Source: Cyanobium sp. Tous-M-B4
GTDB lineage: Bacteria > Cyanobacteriota > Cyanobacteriia > PCC-6307 > Cyanobiaceae
Length of the DNA stretch: 64,000 nucleotides
Direction of reading: 5' to 3'
NCBI RefSeq assembly: GCF_024345395.1
Contig: NZ_JAGQBA010000001.1
Location: 310,001 to 374,000 of the forward strand
Position numbers and translations under genes: made by a program. Every line of letters starts with the position of its first letter. Positions within the stretch are counted from its first letter, which is position 1. Under the pieces are notes generated by a model. It did no database searches. It had not been told where the DNA came from and saw only the letters and a list, made by a program, of their open reading frames with translations. This document shows, piece after piece, positions 33,265-43,803 of the stretch.

Positions 33265-34142
33265 GCGGACTGCATGGTTGCGGCTGGCTCTTGGATGTCT
33301 GCCTCAATGCCCCATTCCAGCAGGCTTTCGACGCCATTCGGCCCTGAAAAGCTGCCGGTGACTGCGGCGGTCAGCTCCGGCTTGGAGGAAGTGGCCAAGG
33401 TGATGTAGCGATCGTCGATTACGCCTATGCCGCTGGGATCAAAGCCCCGCCAGCCTGCACCTGGCAGATACACCTCGGCCCAGGCGTGCAGGTCGTAGCT
33501 CTCCGGCTTTGGTTCTACCAGGTGGTAGCCGCTCACGAAGCGAGCCGGTAAACCCACGCAGCGGCAGGCTTCCACCATCAGCATCGCCAGGTCTCGGCAG
33601 GACCCCACCCTTTCCTTGAGGGTGCGGCCGGCGGGCCAGGCCGGACCCACGTGTCGCTGGGTGTACTTGACCCGGTCTTGAATGATCTCCACCAGCTGTT
33701 GCAGAAACATCAGCGCCCGTTGATCGCTGCCCATCAGCGCTTCTTGGGCCATGTCCACCGCGGCTGGATCGTGCTGGCCATTGGGTAGCCAGCCCTCGAG
33801 GCTGCCGGCCAGGTCACCGTTCAGCTGGCCCACCGGGTATGGCAGCATCGGTTCGCTGCCCTCCAGGCAAATCTGCAGCAGTGGTGCCGTTTCCGTTTCC
33901 ACCAGGCTGCTGGCCCGCACGATGAACGCATCTGTTGGCCCGTTGAAACGGGCCCGCAGAATTTCATCGCCGCTGGCTGCCACCAAGGGGTAGAGCCGCC
34001 CTGGCTCAGGCGTCACTACCAGCTGGAAGTCCAGCAGCCGCTGAAAGCCGTGGCCCCGGGGCTTCAGGCAGAACCGGTGCGGACCCAGCAGCACCGGAGC
34101 GCTGTAGCGGTAGGTGAAGGTGTGGGTTACGCGGGCACGCAT
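33261..34142 (-). CDS. transglutaminase-like cysteine protease family protein
   Basis: Protein of 293 residues. The N-terminal part is the beta-rich region seen in this family (THTFTYRYSAPVLLGPHRFCLKPR). The transglutaminase core carries the triad Cys in VGSCRDLAMLMVEACR, His in DLHAWAEVYLPGAGWRG and Asp in FDPSGIG. In bacteria this subfamily is regularly found with alpha-E and circularly permuted ATP-grasp proteins, as here, and a role in making or trimming a peptide is suspected but unproven. It overlaps the alpha-E gene by 16 bases at its start. Confidence 0.92.
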   Translation of the reverse strand: MRARVTHTFTYRYSAPVLLGPHRFCLKPRGHGFQRLLDFQLVVTPEPGRLYPLVAASGDEILRARFNGPTDAFIVRASSLVETETAPLLQICLEGSEPMLPYPVGQLNGDLAGSLEGWLPNGQHDPAAVDMAQEALMGSDQRALMFLQQLVEIIQDRVKYTQRHVGPAWPAGRTLKERVGSCRDLAMLMVEACRCVGLPARFVSGYHLVEPKPESYDLHAWAEVYLPGAGWRGFDPSGIGVIDDRYITLATSSKPELTAAVTGSFSGPNGVESLLEWGIEADIQEPAATMQSA

Positions 34143-35086
34143 GCGTGGTCGGCGATGAAGTAGCGCTGTTCGATCAGATCATGGAGCCGGTTGAGGTCGC
34201 TCTGCAGGCCGTCGATCGACTCGTGCAAGCCTCCCGCAATCAGCTCGTCGATGCGGCTGTAGCTCCAGCGGGCCAGGGTGAGGCCGCTGAGGCATTCGAG
34301 CTCGTCTGGAGCTCCTGGCACCGCCTGGCCGCGCACGATTCTCAAGGTTTCGTGGATGCGCTCCAGGCAGTAGCGCACCGAGCGCGGAAAGATCGGGTCG
34401 AGCAGCAGGAAGCTGGCCACCGCCTTGGGCTCGATCGCCTGCTGGCGCGACTGACGGAACATTTGATAGGCACCGGCGCTACGCAGTAGCGAAATCCACT
34501 GCAGTTCATCGAGCACGCCGCCCACCTCATCAGGTGAAGGCAGCAGCAGGAAGTACTTCACATCGAGGATGCGGGTGGTTTTTTCAGCCCGTTCCAGCAC
34601 CCGCCCCAGGCGGCTGAATTGCCAGGAGAGGTCGCGGCTGAGGGTGGCATCCGTGATGCCATAGAAAAGTTGGCAGGACCGGCGGATGTCGCGAAGTTGC
34701 TCCTGGGGCGGCTGATCCCAGAAGCCCTTGTTGTCGAACAGCGTCCAATAGATGTCGTTGAGCTGTTCCCACATTTCGGTGGTGATTACATCGCGGATCT
34801 GGCGAGCGTTTTCGCGGGCGATGGCGATGCAGCTCACCACGCTGTTGGGATTGGCCTCGGCGCGCACCAGAAACTCCACCACCTGCTCCGGGCGTCCTTC
34901 TGGATAGAGACGGTCAAATAGTTCCCGATCGCCACTGGCATCAACCAGCGGTAGCCAGGGTTCGGCGCTGCCGGGTGGGCAGTCGAGGGCCATCGCTTCG
35001 CTCACCTCCACAAAGCGGGAGATGTTTTCGGCCCGCTCCACATAGCGGTTGATCCAATAAAGGGAGTCGGCGACGCGGCTCAGCAT
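34127..35086 (-). CDS. alpha-E domain protein
   Basis: All-helical protein of 319 residues beginning MLSRVADSLYWINRYVERAENISRFVEV, the standard opening of the alpha-E family, with DISWQFSRLGR-like and RSLRYCLERI-like segments (here DLSWQFSRLGRVLERAEKT and FPRSVRYCLERIHETLR). Its biochemical role is unknown; it always travels with a circularly permuted ATP-grasp gene. It overlaps that gene by 7 bases upstream and the transglutaminase gene by 16 bases downstream, so the three are one translational unit. Confidence 0.93.
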   Translation of the reverse strand: MLSRVADSLYWINRYVERAENISRFVEVSEAMALDCPPGSAEPWLPLVDASGDRELFDRLYPEGRPEQVVEFLVRAEANPNSVVSCIAIARENARQIRDVITTEMWEQLNDIYWTLFDNKGFWDQPPQEQLRDIRRSCQLFYGITDATLSRDLSWQFSRLGRVLERAEKTTRILDVKYFLLLPSPDEVGGVLDELQWISLLRSAGAYQMFRQSRQQAIEPKAVASFLLLDPIFPRSVRYCLERIHETLRIVRGQAVPGAPDELECLSGLTLARWSYSRIDELIAGGLHESIDGLQSDLNRLHDLIEQRYFIADHACVPA

Positions 35087-36519
35087 GGTTGTTCACTCAC
35101 GATCCAGGTGTCCTTGCAGCCGCCACCTTGGGAAGAGTTGACCACCAGGGAGCCCCGGCGCAGGGCCACCCGGGTGAGACCGCCCGGGCTTACCCAGGCC
35201 CCCTTGCCGCGAAGCACATAGGGCCGTAGATCCACATGGCAGGGGAACAATTCGCCCTCGCTCAGCGAGGGCACGGTGGAGAGCTCGAGGGTGGGCTGGG
35301 CTATGTAGTTGCGGGGATCGGCCTGGATCTTGACGGCAAACTCGGCGATCTCCGCGCTGCTGGCGTGGGGGCCGATGAGCATGCCGTAGCCACCGGCCTC
35401 GGCCACCGCTTTCACCACCAGCTCACTGAGGTGGGCTAGCACGTAGGCCCGGTCGTCCTCCCTGGCGCAGAGGTAGGTGGGCACGTTTTCAATTATTGGA
35501 TCTTCGCCGAGGTAGTAGCGGATCATCTCCGGCAGGTAGGCGTAGATCAGCTTGTCGTCGGCTACGCCGGTGCCTGGTGCGTTGGCGATTGCCACCCGGC
35601 CGGCCCGGTAAGCGGCCATCAGGCCTCTCACCCCAAGCATCGAATCGCTGCGGAATACGGCTGGGTCGAGGAAGTCGTCGTCGATGCGCCGGTAGATCAC
35701 ATCCACCGGTTCGGGCCCGGCCGTGCTGCGCATCCACACCCGGTCGTCCTGGCAGATCAGGTCGCGGCCCTCCACCAGCTGGATGCCCATCTGCTGGGCC
35801 AGGTAGCTGTGCTCGAAGTAGGCGCTGTTGAACACCCCGGGGGTGAGCAGCACCACCTTGGGGGTATCGGTCCAAGGGGCTAGCTCCCGCAGGGTTTGCA
35901 GCAGGTGGGAGGGGTAATCGTCGATCGGTTGCACGGTGCGGCCGGCAAACAGGCTCGGGAACATCCGCTTCATCACCCGGCGGTTTTCCAGGAAGTAGGC
36001 GACGCCGGAGGGACAGCGCAGGTTGTCTTCCAGCACACGCCAGGTGCCCTCGCCGTCGCGCACCAGATCAAGGCCGGAGATATGGCACCAGCGTCCCAGG
36101 GGCGGCTGGAAGCCCTGCAGTTGGGGCCGCCAGCCCTGGGAGCTCTCCACGTCCTGCCGCGGAATCACACCGTCGTTGAGGATTTTTTGGGGTCCATAGA
36201 CATCGGCCAGAAATAGGTCGATCGCCTCTAGCCGCTGGAACAGGCCTGCTTCGAGGCGTTGCCAGTCCGCGCTACCGATCAGCCGCGGCAGGGGGTCGAA
36301 GGGCAGGATGCGCTCACCCCCCTGGCTGCCGGAGCCATTGAGGCGAAAGGTGGCCCCCAGCCGCCGCAGCAACACACCGGCTGCTGCGTGATTGCGGTTC
36401 AGTTCATCGAGGCCCAGCTGGCCTAGGGAGGAGAGCAGAGGGCGTAGGGCAGTGCGAGGCTGATCAGGGGCGCTGAAATATTCGTCGTAGCCCCGATTTG
36501 GTCTGTATTCGGTAAACAT
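35080..36519 (-). CDS. circularly permuted ATP-grasp type 2 protein
   Basis: Protein of 479 residues starting MFTEYRPNRGYDEYFSA. Typical parts are FDPLPRLIGSADWQRLEAGLFQRLEAIDLFLADVYG in pieces, WRVLEDNLRCPSG (the ATP-grasp acidic loop), VLLTPGVFNSAYFEHSYLAQQMG and GKGAWVSPGGLTRVAL. Members are predicted ligases that join a carboxylate to an amine using ATP, which with the transglutaminase-like partner suggests formation of a short peptide; the product is unknown. It is the first gene of the trio and is divergent from the PilZ gene. Confidence 0.92.
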   Translation of the reverse strand: MFTEYRPNRGYDEYFSAPDQPRTALRPLLSSLGQLGLDELNRNHAAAGVLLRRLGATFRLNGSGSQGGERILPFDPLPRLIGSADWQRLEAGLFQRLEAIDLFLADVYGPQKILNDGVIPRQDVESSQGWRPQLQGFQPPLGRWCHISGLDLVRDGEGTWRVLEDNLRCPSGVAYFLENRRVMKRMFPSLFAGRTVQPIDDYPSHLLQTLRELAPWTDTPKVVLLTPGVFNSAYFEHSYLAQQMGIQLVEGRDLICQDDRVWMRSTAGPEPVDVIYRRIDDDFLDPAVFRSDSMLGVRGLMAAYRAGRVAIANAPGTGVADDKLIYAYLPEMIRYYLGEDPIIENVPTYLCAREDDRAYVLAHLSELVVKAVAEAGGYGMLIGPHASSAEIAEFAVKIQADPRNYIAQPTLELSTVPSLSEGELFPCHVDLRPYVLRGKGAWVSPGGLTRVALRRGSLVVNSSQGGGCKDTWIVSEQPC

Positions 36520-36664
36520 GCCGCGCCACCTGCCATGGCGGGATCATGTCCACCCGCTGGGGTTGACGCCGGTGTGGATTGATACGGATGGCCAGCTCCG
36601 TCTCTGGCGGCTTCCTTCCTCGGCCATTAAGGTGAGACAACGGCAGCTCTTTGGGGCTTTTGTG

Positions 36665-37176
36665 ATGCCCAGCCATCTCCCCAATCTTGCTGGCGATGCC
36701 TCCAGAGCGCCTGGGGTCTCCTGGTCCGAACCCTTCAGTAAAGATCCAGGGCGTTTTGAGGCAGAAACAATCCTCACCGGGGATGAATACCTAGAAATCC
36801 TGGGTCCCGACGATGGTCAGCGCCGCTTTGAAAGGTTGGTGGCGCCACCTTGTCGTCCGGTGCCGATTCAGCTGCTCAGCCCAGATGGCGAACCCCGCAC
36901 CGAGTGGTTTTATGCCGACATCCTCGATATCAGCCTCGGTGGCTTGTGCCTGTTGATCACCGAAAACCATGAGTTACAGGTAGGTCAAAGACTGCTGGTT
37001 GATTTCAAGGTGCATCGGGCCACCGACTTGCATCGGGTGGCTGGCTTGGTGCGTTGGTTTGTGCGCTCCGGCACCGTTACCACCATGGGATTGGGCTTCA
37101 GCGAACCCCTGTCCCTGCTTCCCCAGCTGCTGCCGGAGCGGCGCAATCGCCTGCGCGACCCCAACACGGTGGCCGA

Positions 37177-37180
<4 letters not shown>
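36665..37180 (+). CDS. PilZ-domain c-di-GMP receptor
   Basis: Protein of about 171 residues. The c-di-GMP binding motif is complete: RRFER (RxxxR) followed about 40 residues later by DISLGG (DxSxxG). Beta strands of the PilZ barrel follow ([30 protein letters not shown]). No second domain is evident. I chose the ATG at 36665 (GGGG about 8 bases upstream) because the earlier ATG at 36518 would overlap the start of the divergent ATP-grasp gene; the longer form of 220 residues is possible. With four cyclase/phosphodiesterase genes in the window, this is the only recognisable c-di-GMP receptor. Its stop overlaps the ureC stop region by 4 bases. Confidence 0.85.
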
Positions 37181-38901
<1,721 letters not shown>

Positions 38902-38925
38902 GGGGTGGGGTTGCCGGGATGGGCG

Positions 38926-39243
38926 TTAATCGAGCGGTCCGTTGACCAAGCCGTTGAAGCCGAAGATGCGGCGCTCGCCGGCGAAGGGCACCAGCTGCAC
39001 CTCGCGGCTGTCGCCGGGCTCGAAGCGGATAGCCGTGCCGGCGGGGATGTCGAGCCGCAGGCCGCGGGCCGCGTCGCGGTCGAATTTGAGTGCGCTGTTG
39101 GCCTCAAAGAAATGGAAGTGGGAGCCCACCTGCACGGGCCGGTCGCCGCTGTTGGCCACCAGCAGCGTTGTCACGGGCCGACCGGCGTTCAGCACGATTT
39201 CGCCGGGCTCGGGCAGTAGTTCACCAGGGATCAGGGGGGGCAT
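38926..39243 (-). CDS. ureB: urease beta subunit
   Basis: Small structural subunit of urease, 105 residues, starting [21 protein letters not shown]. The family's [21 protein letters not shown] and [19 protein letters not shown] are present. It lies 24-26 bases from ureA and ureC on the same strand. Confidence 0.97.
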   Translation of the reverse strand: MPPLIPGELLPEPGEIVLNAGRPVTTLLVANSGDRPVQVGSHFHFFEANSALKFDRDAARGLRLDIPAGTAIRFEPGDSREVQLVPFAGERRIFGFNGLVNGPLD

Positions 39244-39269
39244 GGCGGATCGGGGTTGTGGGGCAGCGA

Positions 39270-39572
39270 TCAGCGGATCGGGTCGTGCAGGGTCACAAGC
39301 TTGGTGCCGTCGGGAAACATCGCCTCGATCTGCACTTCGCTTACCAGCTCCGGAATGCCCTCCATCACCTGTTCACGGCTCAGCCAGGTGCTGCCCTCGG
39401 CCATCAGGGCGGCAACGGTCTTGCCGTCGCGGGCGCCTTCGATCACCTGAAAGCTGAGCCAGGCCACCGCCTCAGGGTGGTTGAGCCGCAGGCCGCGGTT
39501 GAGCCGCCTCTCTGCCAGCAGGGCGGCGGTGACTATCAGCAGCTTGTCCTTTTCCTGGGGGGTTAGGTGCAT
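39270..39572 (-). CDS. ureA: urease gamma subunit
   Basis: Smallest urease subunit, 100 residues, with [40 protein letters not shown] and the closing [18 protein letters not shown], a textbook UreA. It lies 37 bases after ureD and 26 bases before ureB. Confidence 0.98.
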   Translation of the reverse strand: MHLTPQEKDKLLIVTAALLAERRLNRGLRLNHPEAVAWLSFQVIEGARDGKTVAALMAEGSTWLSREQVMEGIPELVSEVQIEAMFPDGTKLVTLHDPIR

Positions 39573-39609
39573 GAGCCAACTTTGGCAGCTTTAGGGCGCC
39601 TTGACCCGT

Positions 39610-40536
39610 TCAGCCTGAACCCAAGGGCTGTTCCTGGAAGGGCCATACCCGCGGCAGTTCCGGGGCGCTGAGGCCGCGTGCGGCCCGGATCCGGGCCCAT
39701 ACACTGGTGAACCAAAACCGGGCCGCCTGACTGGAAGGGCCGCGGTAGCGAGCGATCAGGCCCTGGTCTAGGGCTCCGCAGGCCAGGTCGCCCTCCAGGC
39801 CCTGGCGGTCGCTGCGGCAGTCGGCCAGCAGCTGGGCCAGGGCAGCGGCCCCCAGGGGCTGCGGCGCCGCCCACACCAGCGATCCCAGCACCGGTTGGCT
39901 CGCCATGCCGTGTTCTGCAGCGAGGCTGGCGCCGCTGATTTCCAGGGGATCCACCAGCTCCCAGCGGCGACCTTCGGGGCCGCGGCGACACACCTGCAGC
40001 CGTGAGCGCCAGCAGCCCTGGCCCAGGGTTTCACCAGCGGCACTGCGGCCCAGCCGTACGACGTCCATGCCCAGCCAGCTGGCCCCCGCTGCTAGCTCCA
40101 CCGTGATGTTCTGCTCCAGCAGTCCGCCGGCAAACAGCACCAGCTCCTGGGGCAGCCATTCCAGGTCGCTGCCGGCTTCAAGGCTGAAGTGCAAACTCTG
40201 GCGGGCCCACTGGCCCTGCGGCACCAAGCGGGAGCGCCCCACCGAGCCATACACCTTCTGGGCCGCCACGCTGGTTAGCAGGGCCTGGCTACCTGGGGCT
40301 AGGTAGGCCCGCACCGTCAGTTGGTCGCCCCCCACCAGGCCGCCGGCGGTGTGCAGGAGGGGCAATTCGCAGCGGCCGTCTGCCTGGGGGTAGGCCCGCT
40401 GCAATTTCAGGGGGGAGGTGGCCCAGCCCTGATGCACCGTGACCAGCGGCTCCCCCGGACTGCCCTGCCTGGCCTTGAACTCCAGCTCAGCGGAGCCGTG
40501 CCAGCGGCCTGCCGCAATGGTGTTGGGATGATTCAC
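39610..40536 (-). CDS. ureD: urease accessory protein UreD
   Basis: Urease maturation chaperone, 308 residues, that binds apo-urease and recruits UreF and UreG for nickel insertion. Family marks are LPLLHTAGGLVGGDQLTVRAYL, TSVAAQKVYGS and LEWLPQELVLFAGGLLEQ. It is the first gene of the minus-strand urease run and is divergent from ureE, with 21 bases between them that must hold parts of both promoters. Confidence 0.95.
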   Translation of the reverse strand: MNHPNTIAAGRWHGSAELEFKARQGSPGEPLVTVHQGWATSPLKLQRAYPQADGRCELPLLHTAGGLVGGDQLTVRAYLAPGSQALLTSVAAQKVYGSVGRSRLVPQGQWARQSLHFSLEAGSDLEWLPQELVLFAGGLLEQNITVELAAGASWLGMDVVRLGRSAAGETLGQGCWRSRLQVCRRGPEGRRWELVDPLEISGASLAAEHGMASQPVLGSLVWAAPQPLGAAALAQLLADCRSDRQGLEGDLACGALDQGLIARYRGPSSQAARFWFTSVWARIRAARGLSAPELPRVWPFQEQPLGSG

Positions 40537-40557
40537 CAGGCATGCTGTTTAAAGACC

Positions 40558-41058
40558 ATGGTGCACCCGGCGATGGCCAGCTCCGAGCCTGCTGCCCAGC
40601 CTTTGGTGCTGAGTGAGCGCGGGCTGGCGGCAAGTCCGGGGGATGTTCCTGCCTTGGTGCTGGCCCTTTCAGCGGCGGAGCGCACCCAGCTGCGGGGGTT
40701 GCGTTGCACTGTCTGTGGCAGGCAGGTGCTGCTGCAGCTGCGCCGGGGAGCAGCCCTAGAACCCGGTGAGTGGCTGGCCGCCACGGCTGCCGAACCGCTG
40801 GTGCAGGTGCGAGCGGCGCTGGAGGAGCTGATGCAGGTGCGCAGCGCCGATCCCCTGGCCCTGCTCCAGGCCGCCTATCACCTTGGCAATCGCCACGTGG
40901 CGATGGAGATCAGGGCTGGTGAACTGCGCCTGCTCGCCGATTCCGTGCTGGCCCATCTGCTGGAGCATCGCGGCCTGCAGGTGGATCAGCTGCAGGCTCC
41001 CTTTCAGCCCGAGTCTGGTGCCTACGGCTCCGCTCATAGCCACAGCCATGACCACTAG
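40558..41058 (+). CDS. ureE: urease accessory nickel carrier UreE
   Basis: Nickel-binding metallochaperone of about 166 residues. The C-terminal domain has LLQAAYHLGNRHVAMEIRAGELRLL and ends with the His-rich tail SHSHDH that holds nickel. The N-terminal domain includes LVLALSAAERTQLRGLRC. The start may be ATG 40558 or ATG 40573; neither has a clear ribosome binding site. It overlaps ureF by 11 bases. Confidence 0.93.
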   Translation: MVHPAMASSEPAAQPLVLSERGLAASPGDVPALVLALSAAERTQLRGLRCTVCGRQVLLQLRRGAALEPGEWLAATAAEPLVQVRAALEELMQVRSADPLALLQAAYHLGNRHVAMEIRAGELRLLADSVLAHLLEHRGLQVDQLQAPFQPESGAYGSAHSHSHDH

Positions 41059-41689
41059 CCGGTTGCGGTTGTTTCAACTGATCAGCCCGGCGCTGCCGGT
41101 GGGGGCCTTCAGTTATTCGGAGGGCTTGGAGGTGCAGGTGCAGCGCGGGCTTTTGCTGGACGGGGCTGGGGTGAGGGCCTGGCTGGAAGCTGAGTTGCAG
41201 CGCGGCACCTTGGCGCTGGAGGCGGCCAGTTTGCCCGGTTTGCTGCTGGCTGAACCAGCCGAATTGCGCGAGCGCGATAGCTGGTTGCTGGCCCTGCGGG
41301 AGGCGGCGGAGGTGCGCGCCCAGCAGCGCCAGATGGGGGCGTCGCTGCTGGGGCTGCTGGCCGATCTGGGCTTCAATCCGCCTGCCTTGAACCTGGCTTG
41401 GCCGGCAGCCTTTGCCCTGGCAGGCCGCGCCCTGGAGGTTGCCGCCACCGAGCTGGTGGAGGCCTACTTGTATGGCTGGGTGGCCAACCAGCTCAGTGCG
41501 GCGTTGCGGCTGGTGCCCCTAGGACCCACCGAGGCCCAGCGCCTGCAGCTGGGCCTGGCACCTTTGATTGCCGAGCGGGCCCTGGAACTGGTGGCTGCCG
41601 ATCCCGATCAGCTTTGGAGCGGTGGTGTGGGTGCGGGTCTGGCCCAGTTGCGCCATGCCGAGCTGTACTCCAGGCTGTTTCGCAGCTGA
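41048..41689 (+). CDS. ureF: urease accessory protein UreF
   Basis: UreF, 213 residues, bridges UreD-urease and the GTPase UreG and controls fidelity of nickel insertion. It starts MTTSRLRLFQLISPALPVGAFSYSEGLE, the family hallmark, and has WLEAELQRGTLALEAASLPGLL and YLYGWVANQLSAALRLVPLG. The ATG at 41048 overlaps the ureE stop by 11 bases; ureG starts 9 bases after its stop. Confidence 0.96.
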   Translation: MTTSRLRLFQLISPALPVGAFSYSEGLEVQVQRGLLLDGAGVRAWLEAELQRGTLALEAASLPGLLLAEPAELRERDSWLLALREAAEVRAQQRQMGASLLGLLADLGFNPPALNLAWPAAFALAGRALEVAATELVEAYLYGWVANQLSAALRLVPLGPTEAQRLQLGLAPLIAERALELVAADPDQLWSGGVGAGLAQLRHAELYSRLFRS

Positions 41690-41698
41690 GCGGATCGG

Positions 41699-42295
41699 AT
41701 GAGCAAGCTGCGGGTGGGCGTGGCTGGGCCGGTGGGCTCGGGCAAAACGGCCCTGGTGGAGGCCCTGTGCCGGCGACTGCGCGATCGTCTGCAGCTGGCG
41801 GTTGTTACCAATGACATTTACACCCAGGAGGATGCCCAGTTCCTCACCCGAGTTGGGGCCTTAGAACCCGAGCGCATCCGCGGCGTCGAAACCGGTGGCT
41901 GCCCCCACACCGCCATCCGCGAGGACTGTTCGATCAACCGGGCGGCGGTGGCTGAGCTGGAGGCGGCCTTCCCCGATCTGGATCTGGTGCTGGTGGAGAG
42001 CGGTGGCGACAACCTGGCTGCCAGCTTCAGCCCGGAATTGGTGGATCTTTGCATCTATGTGATCGATGTGGCCGCTGGCGACAAGATCCCTCGCAAGGGC
42101 GGCCCGGGGATCACCCGCTCCGATCTGTTGGTGATCAACAAGATCGACCTGGCTCCCATGGTGGGAGCAAGCCTTGAGGTGATGGCAGCCGACACCGAAT
42201 GCATGCGCCCTGGGCGCCCTTGGTGCTTTACCAACATCCGCAGCGGCGAAGGACTGGAGGCGGTGGAGAAGTTTTTGTGGGCTCAGCTGCCCTGA
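41699..42295 (+). CDS. ureG: urease accessory GTPase UreG
   Basis: SIMIBI-class GTPase of 198 residues that powers nickel delivery to urease. The P-loop is [14 protein letters not shown] at residues 10-23, followed by [12 protein letters not shown], the metal-binding [15 protein letters not shown] (Cys-Pro-His) and the NKIDLAP specificity motif. It ends the ureEFG run; the urtA promoter region follows. Confidence 0.97.
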   Translation: MSKLRVGVAGPVGSGKTALVEALCRRLRDRLQLAVVTNDIYTQEDAQFLTRVGALEPERIRGVETGGCPHTAIREDCSINRAAVAELEAAFPDLDLVLVESGGDNLAASFSPELVDLCIYVIDVAAGDKIPRKGGPGITRSDLLVINKIDLAPMVGASLEVMAADTECMRPGRPWCFTNIRSGEGLEAVEKFLWAQLP

Positions 42296-42316
42296 TTAGC
42301 TTGTATTTACTGAATC

Positions 42317-42359
42317 GTAGCAACCACTACAAAGCCAAAGTGTGACAACTGGATACCTT
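42317..42359 (+). promoter_or_regulatory. NtcA-activated promoter of urtA
   Basis: A perfect NtcA site GTAgcaaccacTAC (GTAN8TAC) at 42317-42330 is followed after 23 bases by a -10 element TACCTT (TAN3T) at 42354-42359. This is the standard layout of a class II NtcA promoter and ends 54 bases before the urtA ATG. It predicts activation under nitrogen limitation, when 2-oxoglutarate is high. Confidence 0.88.
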
Positions 42360-42413
42360 CCAGTGACCGCTAAATAGCAGCGGAACATTCAGCGGTTTCC
42401 CGTAGGAGTTTTT

Positions 42414-43706
42414 ATGAAGTCTTCCCTGATGCGCAAAACCACCATGCGTTATGTCGCTGGTGCTACGGCGATGGCAGCCAGCCTCTCGTTGGTGGCCTGC
42501 GGCGGCGGCGAAAAAGCCTCTGGCGATTTTGACGGTGAAGTGAAGGTGGGGATTCTGCATTCCCGCTCCGGCACCATGGCCATCTCCGAAAACACGGTGG
42601 CTGAAGCCGAGTTGATGGCGATCGAGGAGATCAACGCCAAGGGCGGGATCACCATCGATGGCAAGAAGCTGAAGATTGTTCCCGTCGAAGAAGATGGTGC
42701 CTCTGACTGGCCCACCTTTGCTGAGAAAGCTAAAAAACTGATCGATCAGGATCAGGTGGCTGTTGTGTTTGGTGGCTGGACCTCAGCTAGCCGCAAGGCG
42801 ATGTTGCCGGTGTTTGAGGCCAAGGATCACTTCCTCTTCTACCCGATTCAATACGAAGGTCAGGAGTGCTCCAAGAACATCTTCTACACCGGTGCCACCC
42901 CGAACCAACAGGCTGAGCCGGCGGTCTCCTGGCTGCTCAAGAATAAGGGCAAAGACTTCTTCCTAGTGGGCTCCGATTACGTGTATCCGCGCACTGCGAA
43001 CACGATCATGAAGGAGCAACTCAAGGTTGAGGGCGGTAATCTGGTGGGTGAGGACTACCTGCCACTTGGCAACACCGAGGTGGCGCCGATCATTGCCAAG
43101 ATCAAGCAGGCCCTGCCCAAGGGTGGTGTGATCGTTAACACGCTTAATGGCGACAGCAATGTCGCCTTCTTCAAGCAGATGAAGGCTGCTGGCATCACCC
43201 CTGCCAATGGCTACTCGATCATGAGCTTCTCAATTGCTGAGGAGGAGGTTGCGGCAATTGGCCCCGAGTATCTTGAAGGCACCTATGCGGCCTGGAACTT
43301 CTTCCAGAGTCTCGACACCGCGGCTTCCAAGAAGTTCACTACTGATTTCAAGGCCAAGTACGGCGAGAATCGGGTCACCAACGACCCGGCTGAATCCGCT
43401 TACAACATGGTCTACCTCTGGGCCGCTGGAGCGGAGAAGGCCAATAGCGTTGATGACAACGCAGTGCGCAAGGCGCTAATCGGTGTGACTTTCGATGCCC
43501 CCCAGGGCAAGATCGAGGTGCAGCCCAATCACCACACCACCGAGCTGGTGATGATTGGTGAAGTCCAAAAGGACGGCATGTTCAAGATCATCGAAGACAA
43601 GGGTGTGCTTAAGCCAATTGCCTGGAACCAGTTTGTTCCAGAAACCAAGGGTTACACCTGCGATTGGACCCAGGATCGTCCTGATGCTGGCAAGTTCAAG
43701 ATGTGA
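42414..43706 (+). CDS. urtA: urea-binding lipoprotein of the Urt transporter
   Basis: Periplasmic urea-binding protein of 430 residues. The signal peptide ends in the lipobox LVAC (Cys29). The mature protein starts VKVGILHSRSGTMAISENTV and has GGWTSASRKAMLPVFE and LLFYP-like LFYPIQYEGQECSKNIFYTGA, the urea/amide-binding branch of the branched-chain amino acid receptor family. TAGGAG lies 5 bases before the ATG. An NtcA promoter precedes it and a hairpin with a T-run follows it, which would give more UrtA than membrane subunits. Confidence 0.96.
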   Translation: MKSSLMRKTTMRYVAGATAMAASLSLVACGGGEKASGDFDGEVKVGILHSRSGTMAISENTVAEAELMAIEEINAKGGITIDGKKLKIVPVEEDGASDWPTFAEKAKKLIDQDQVAVVFGGWTSASRKAMLPVFEAKDHFLFYPIQYEGQECSKNIFYTGATPNQQAEPAVSWLLKNKGKDFFLVGSDYVYPRTANTIMKEQLKVEGGNLVGEDYLPLGNTEVAPIIAKIKQALPKGGVIVNTLNGDSNVAFFKQMKAAGITPANGYSIMSFSIAEEEVAAIGPEYLEGTYAAWNFFQSLDTAASKKFTTDFKAKYGENRVTNDPAESAYNMVYLWAAGAEKANSVDDNAVRKALIGVTFDAPQGKIEVQPNHHTTELVMIGEVQKDGMFKIIEDKGVLKPIAWNQFVPETKGYTCDWTQDRPDAGKFKM

Positions 43707-43735
43707 GCCTTCGGCTTGCCCATTGACTTCAGATC

Positions 43736-43758
43736 GGGGGAGCTTGTCTCCCCCTTTT
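43736..43758 (+). terminator. intrinsic terminator/attenuator between urtA and urtB
   Basis: A perfect 7-bp stem GGGGGAG (43736-43742) and CTCCCCC (43748-43754) with a CTTGT loop is followed by TTTT. It ends 45 bases before urtB, so it probably acts as a leaky terminator inside the operon. Confidence 0.8.
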
Positions 43759-43803
43759 CACTTCGTTTTTATTTTTTCCTCTTGCCGAGCCCTGTTGGGC
43801 GCC

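Noticed and set aside
36518-36664. Longer PilZ protein starting at ATG 36518
   Set aside because: It would overlap the start codon of the divergent ATP-grasp gene and leave no promoter room; the extra 49 residues look unlike a conserved domain. Kept only as an alternative.
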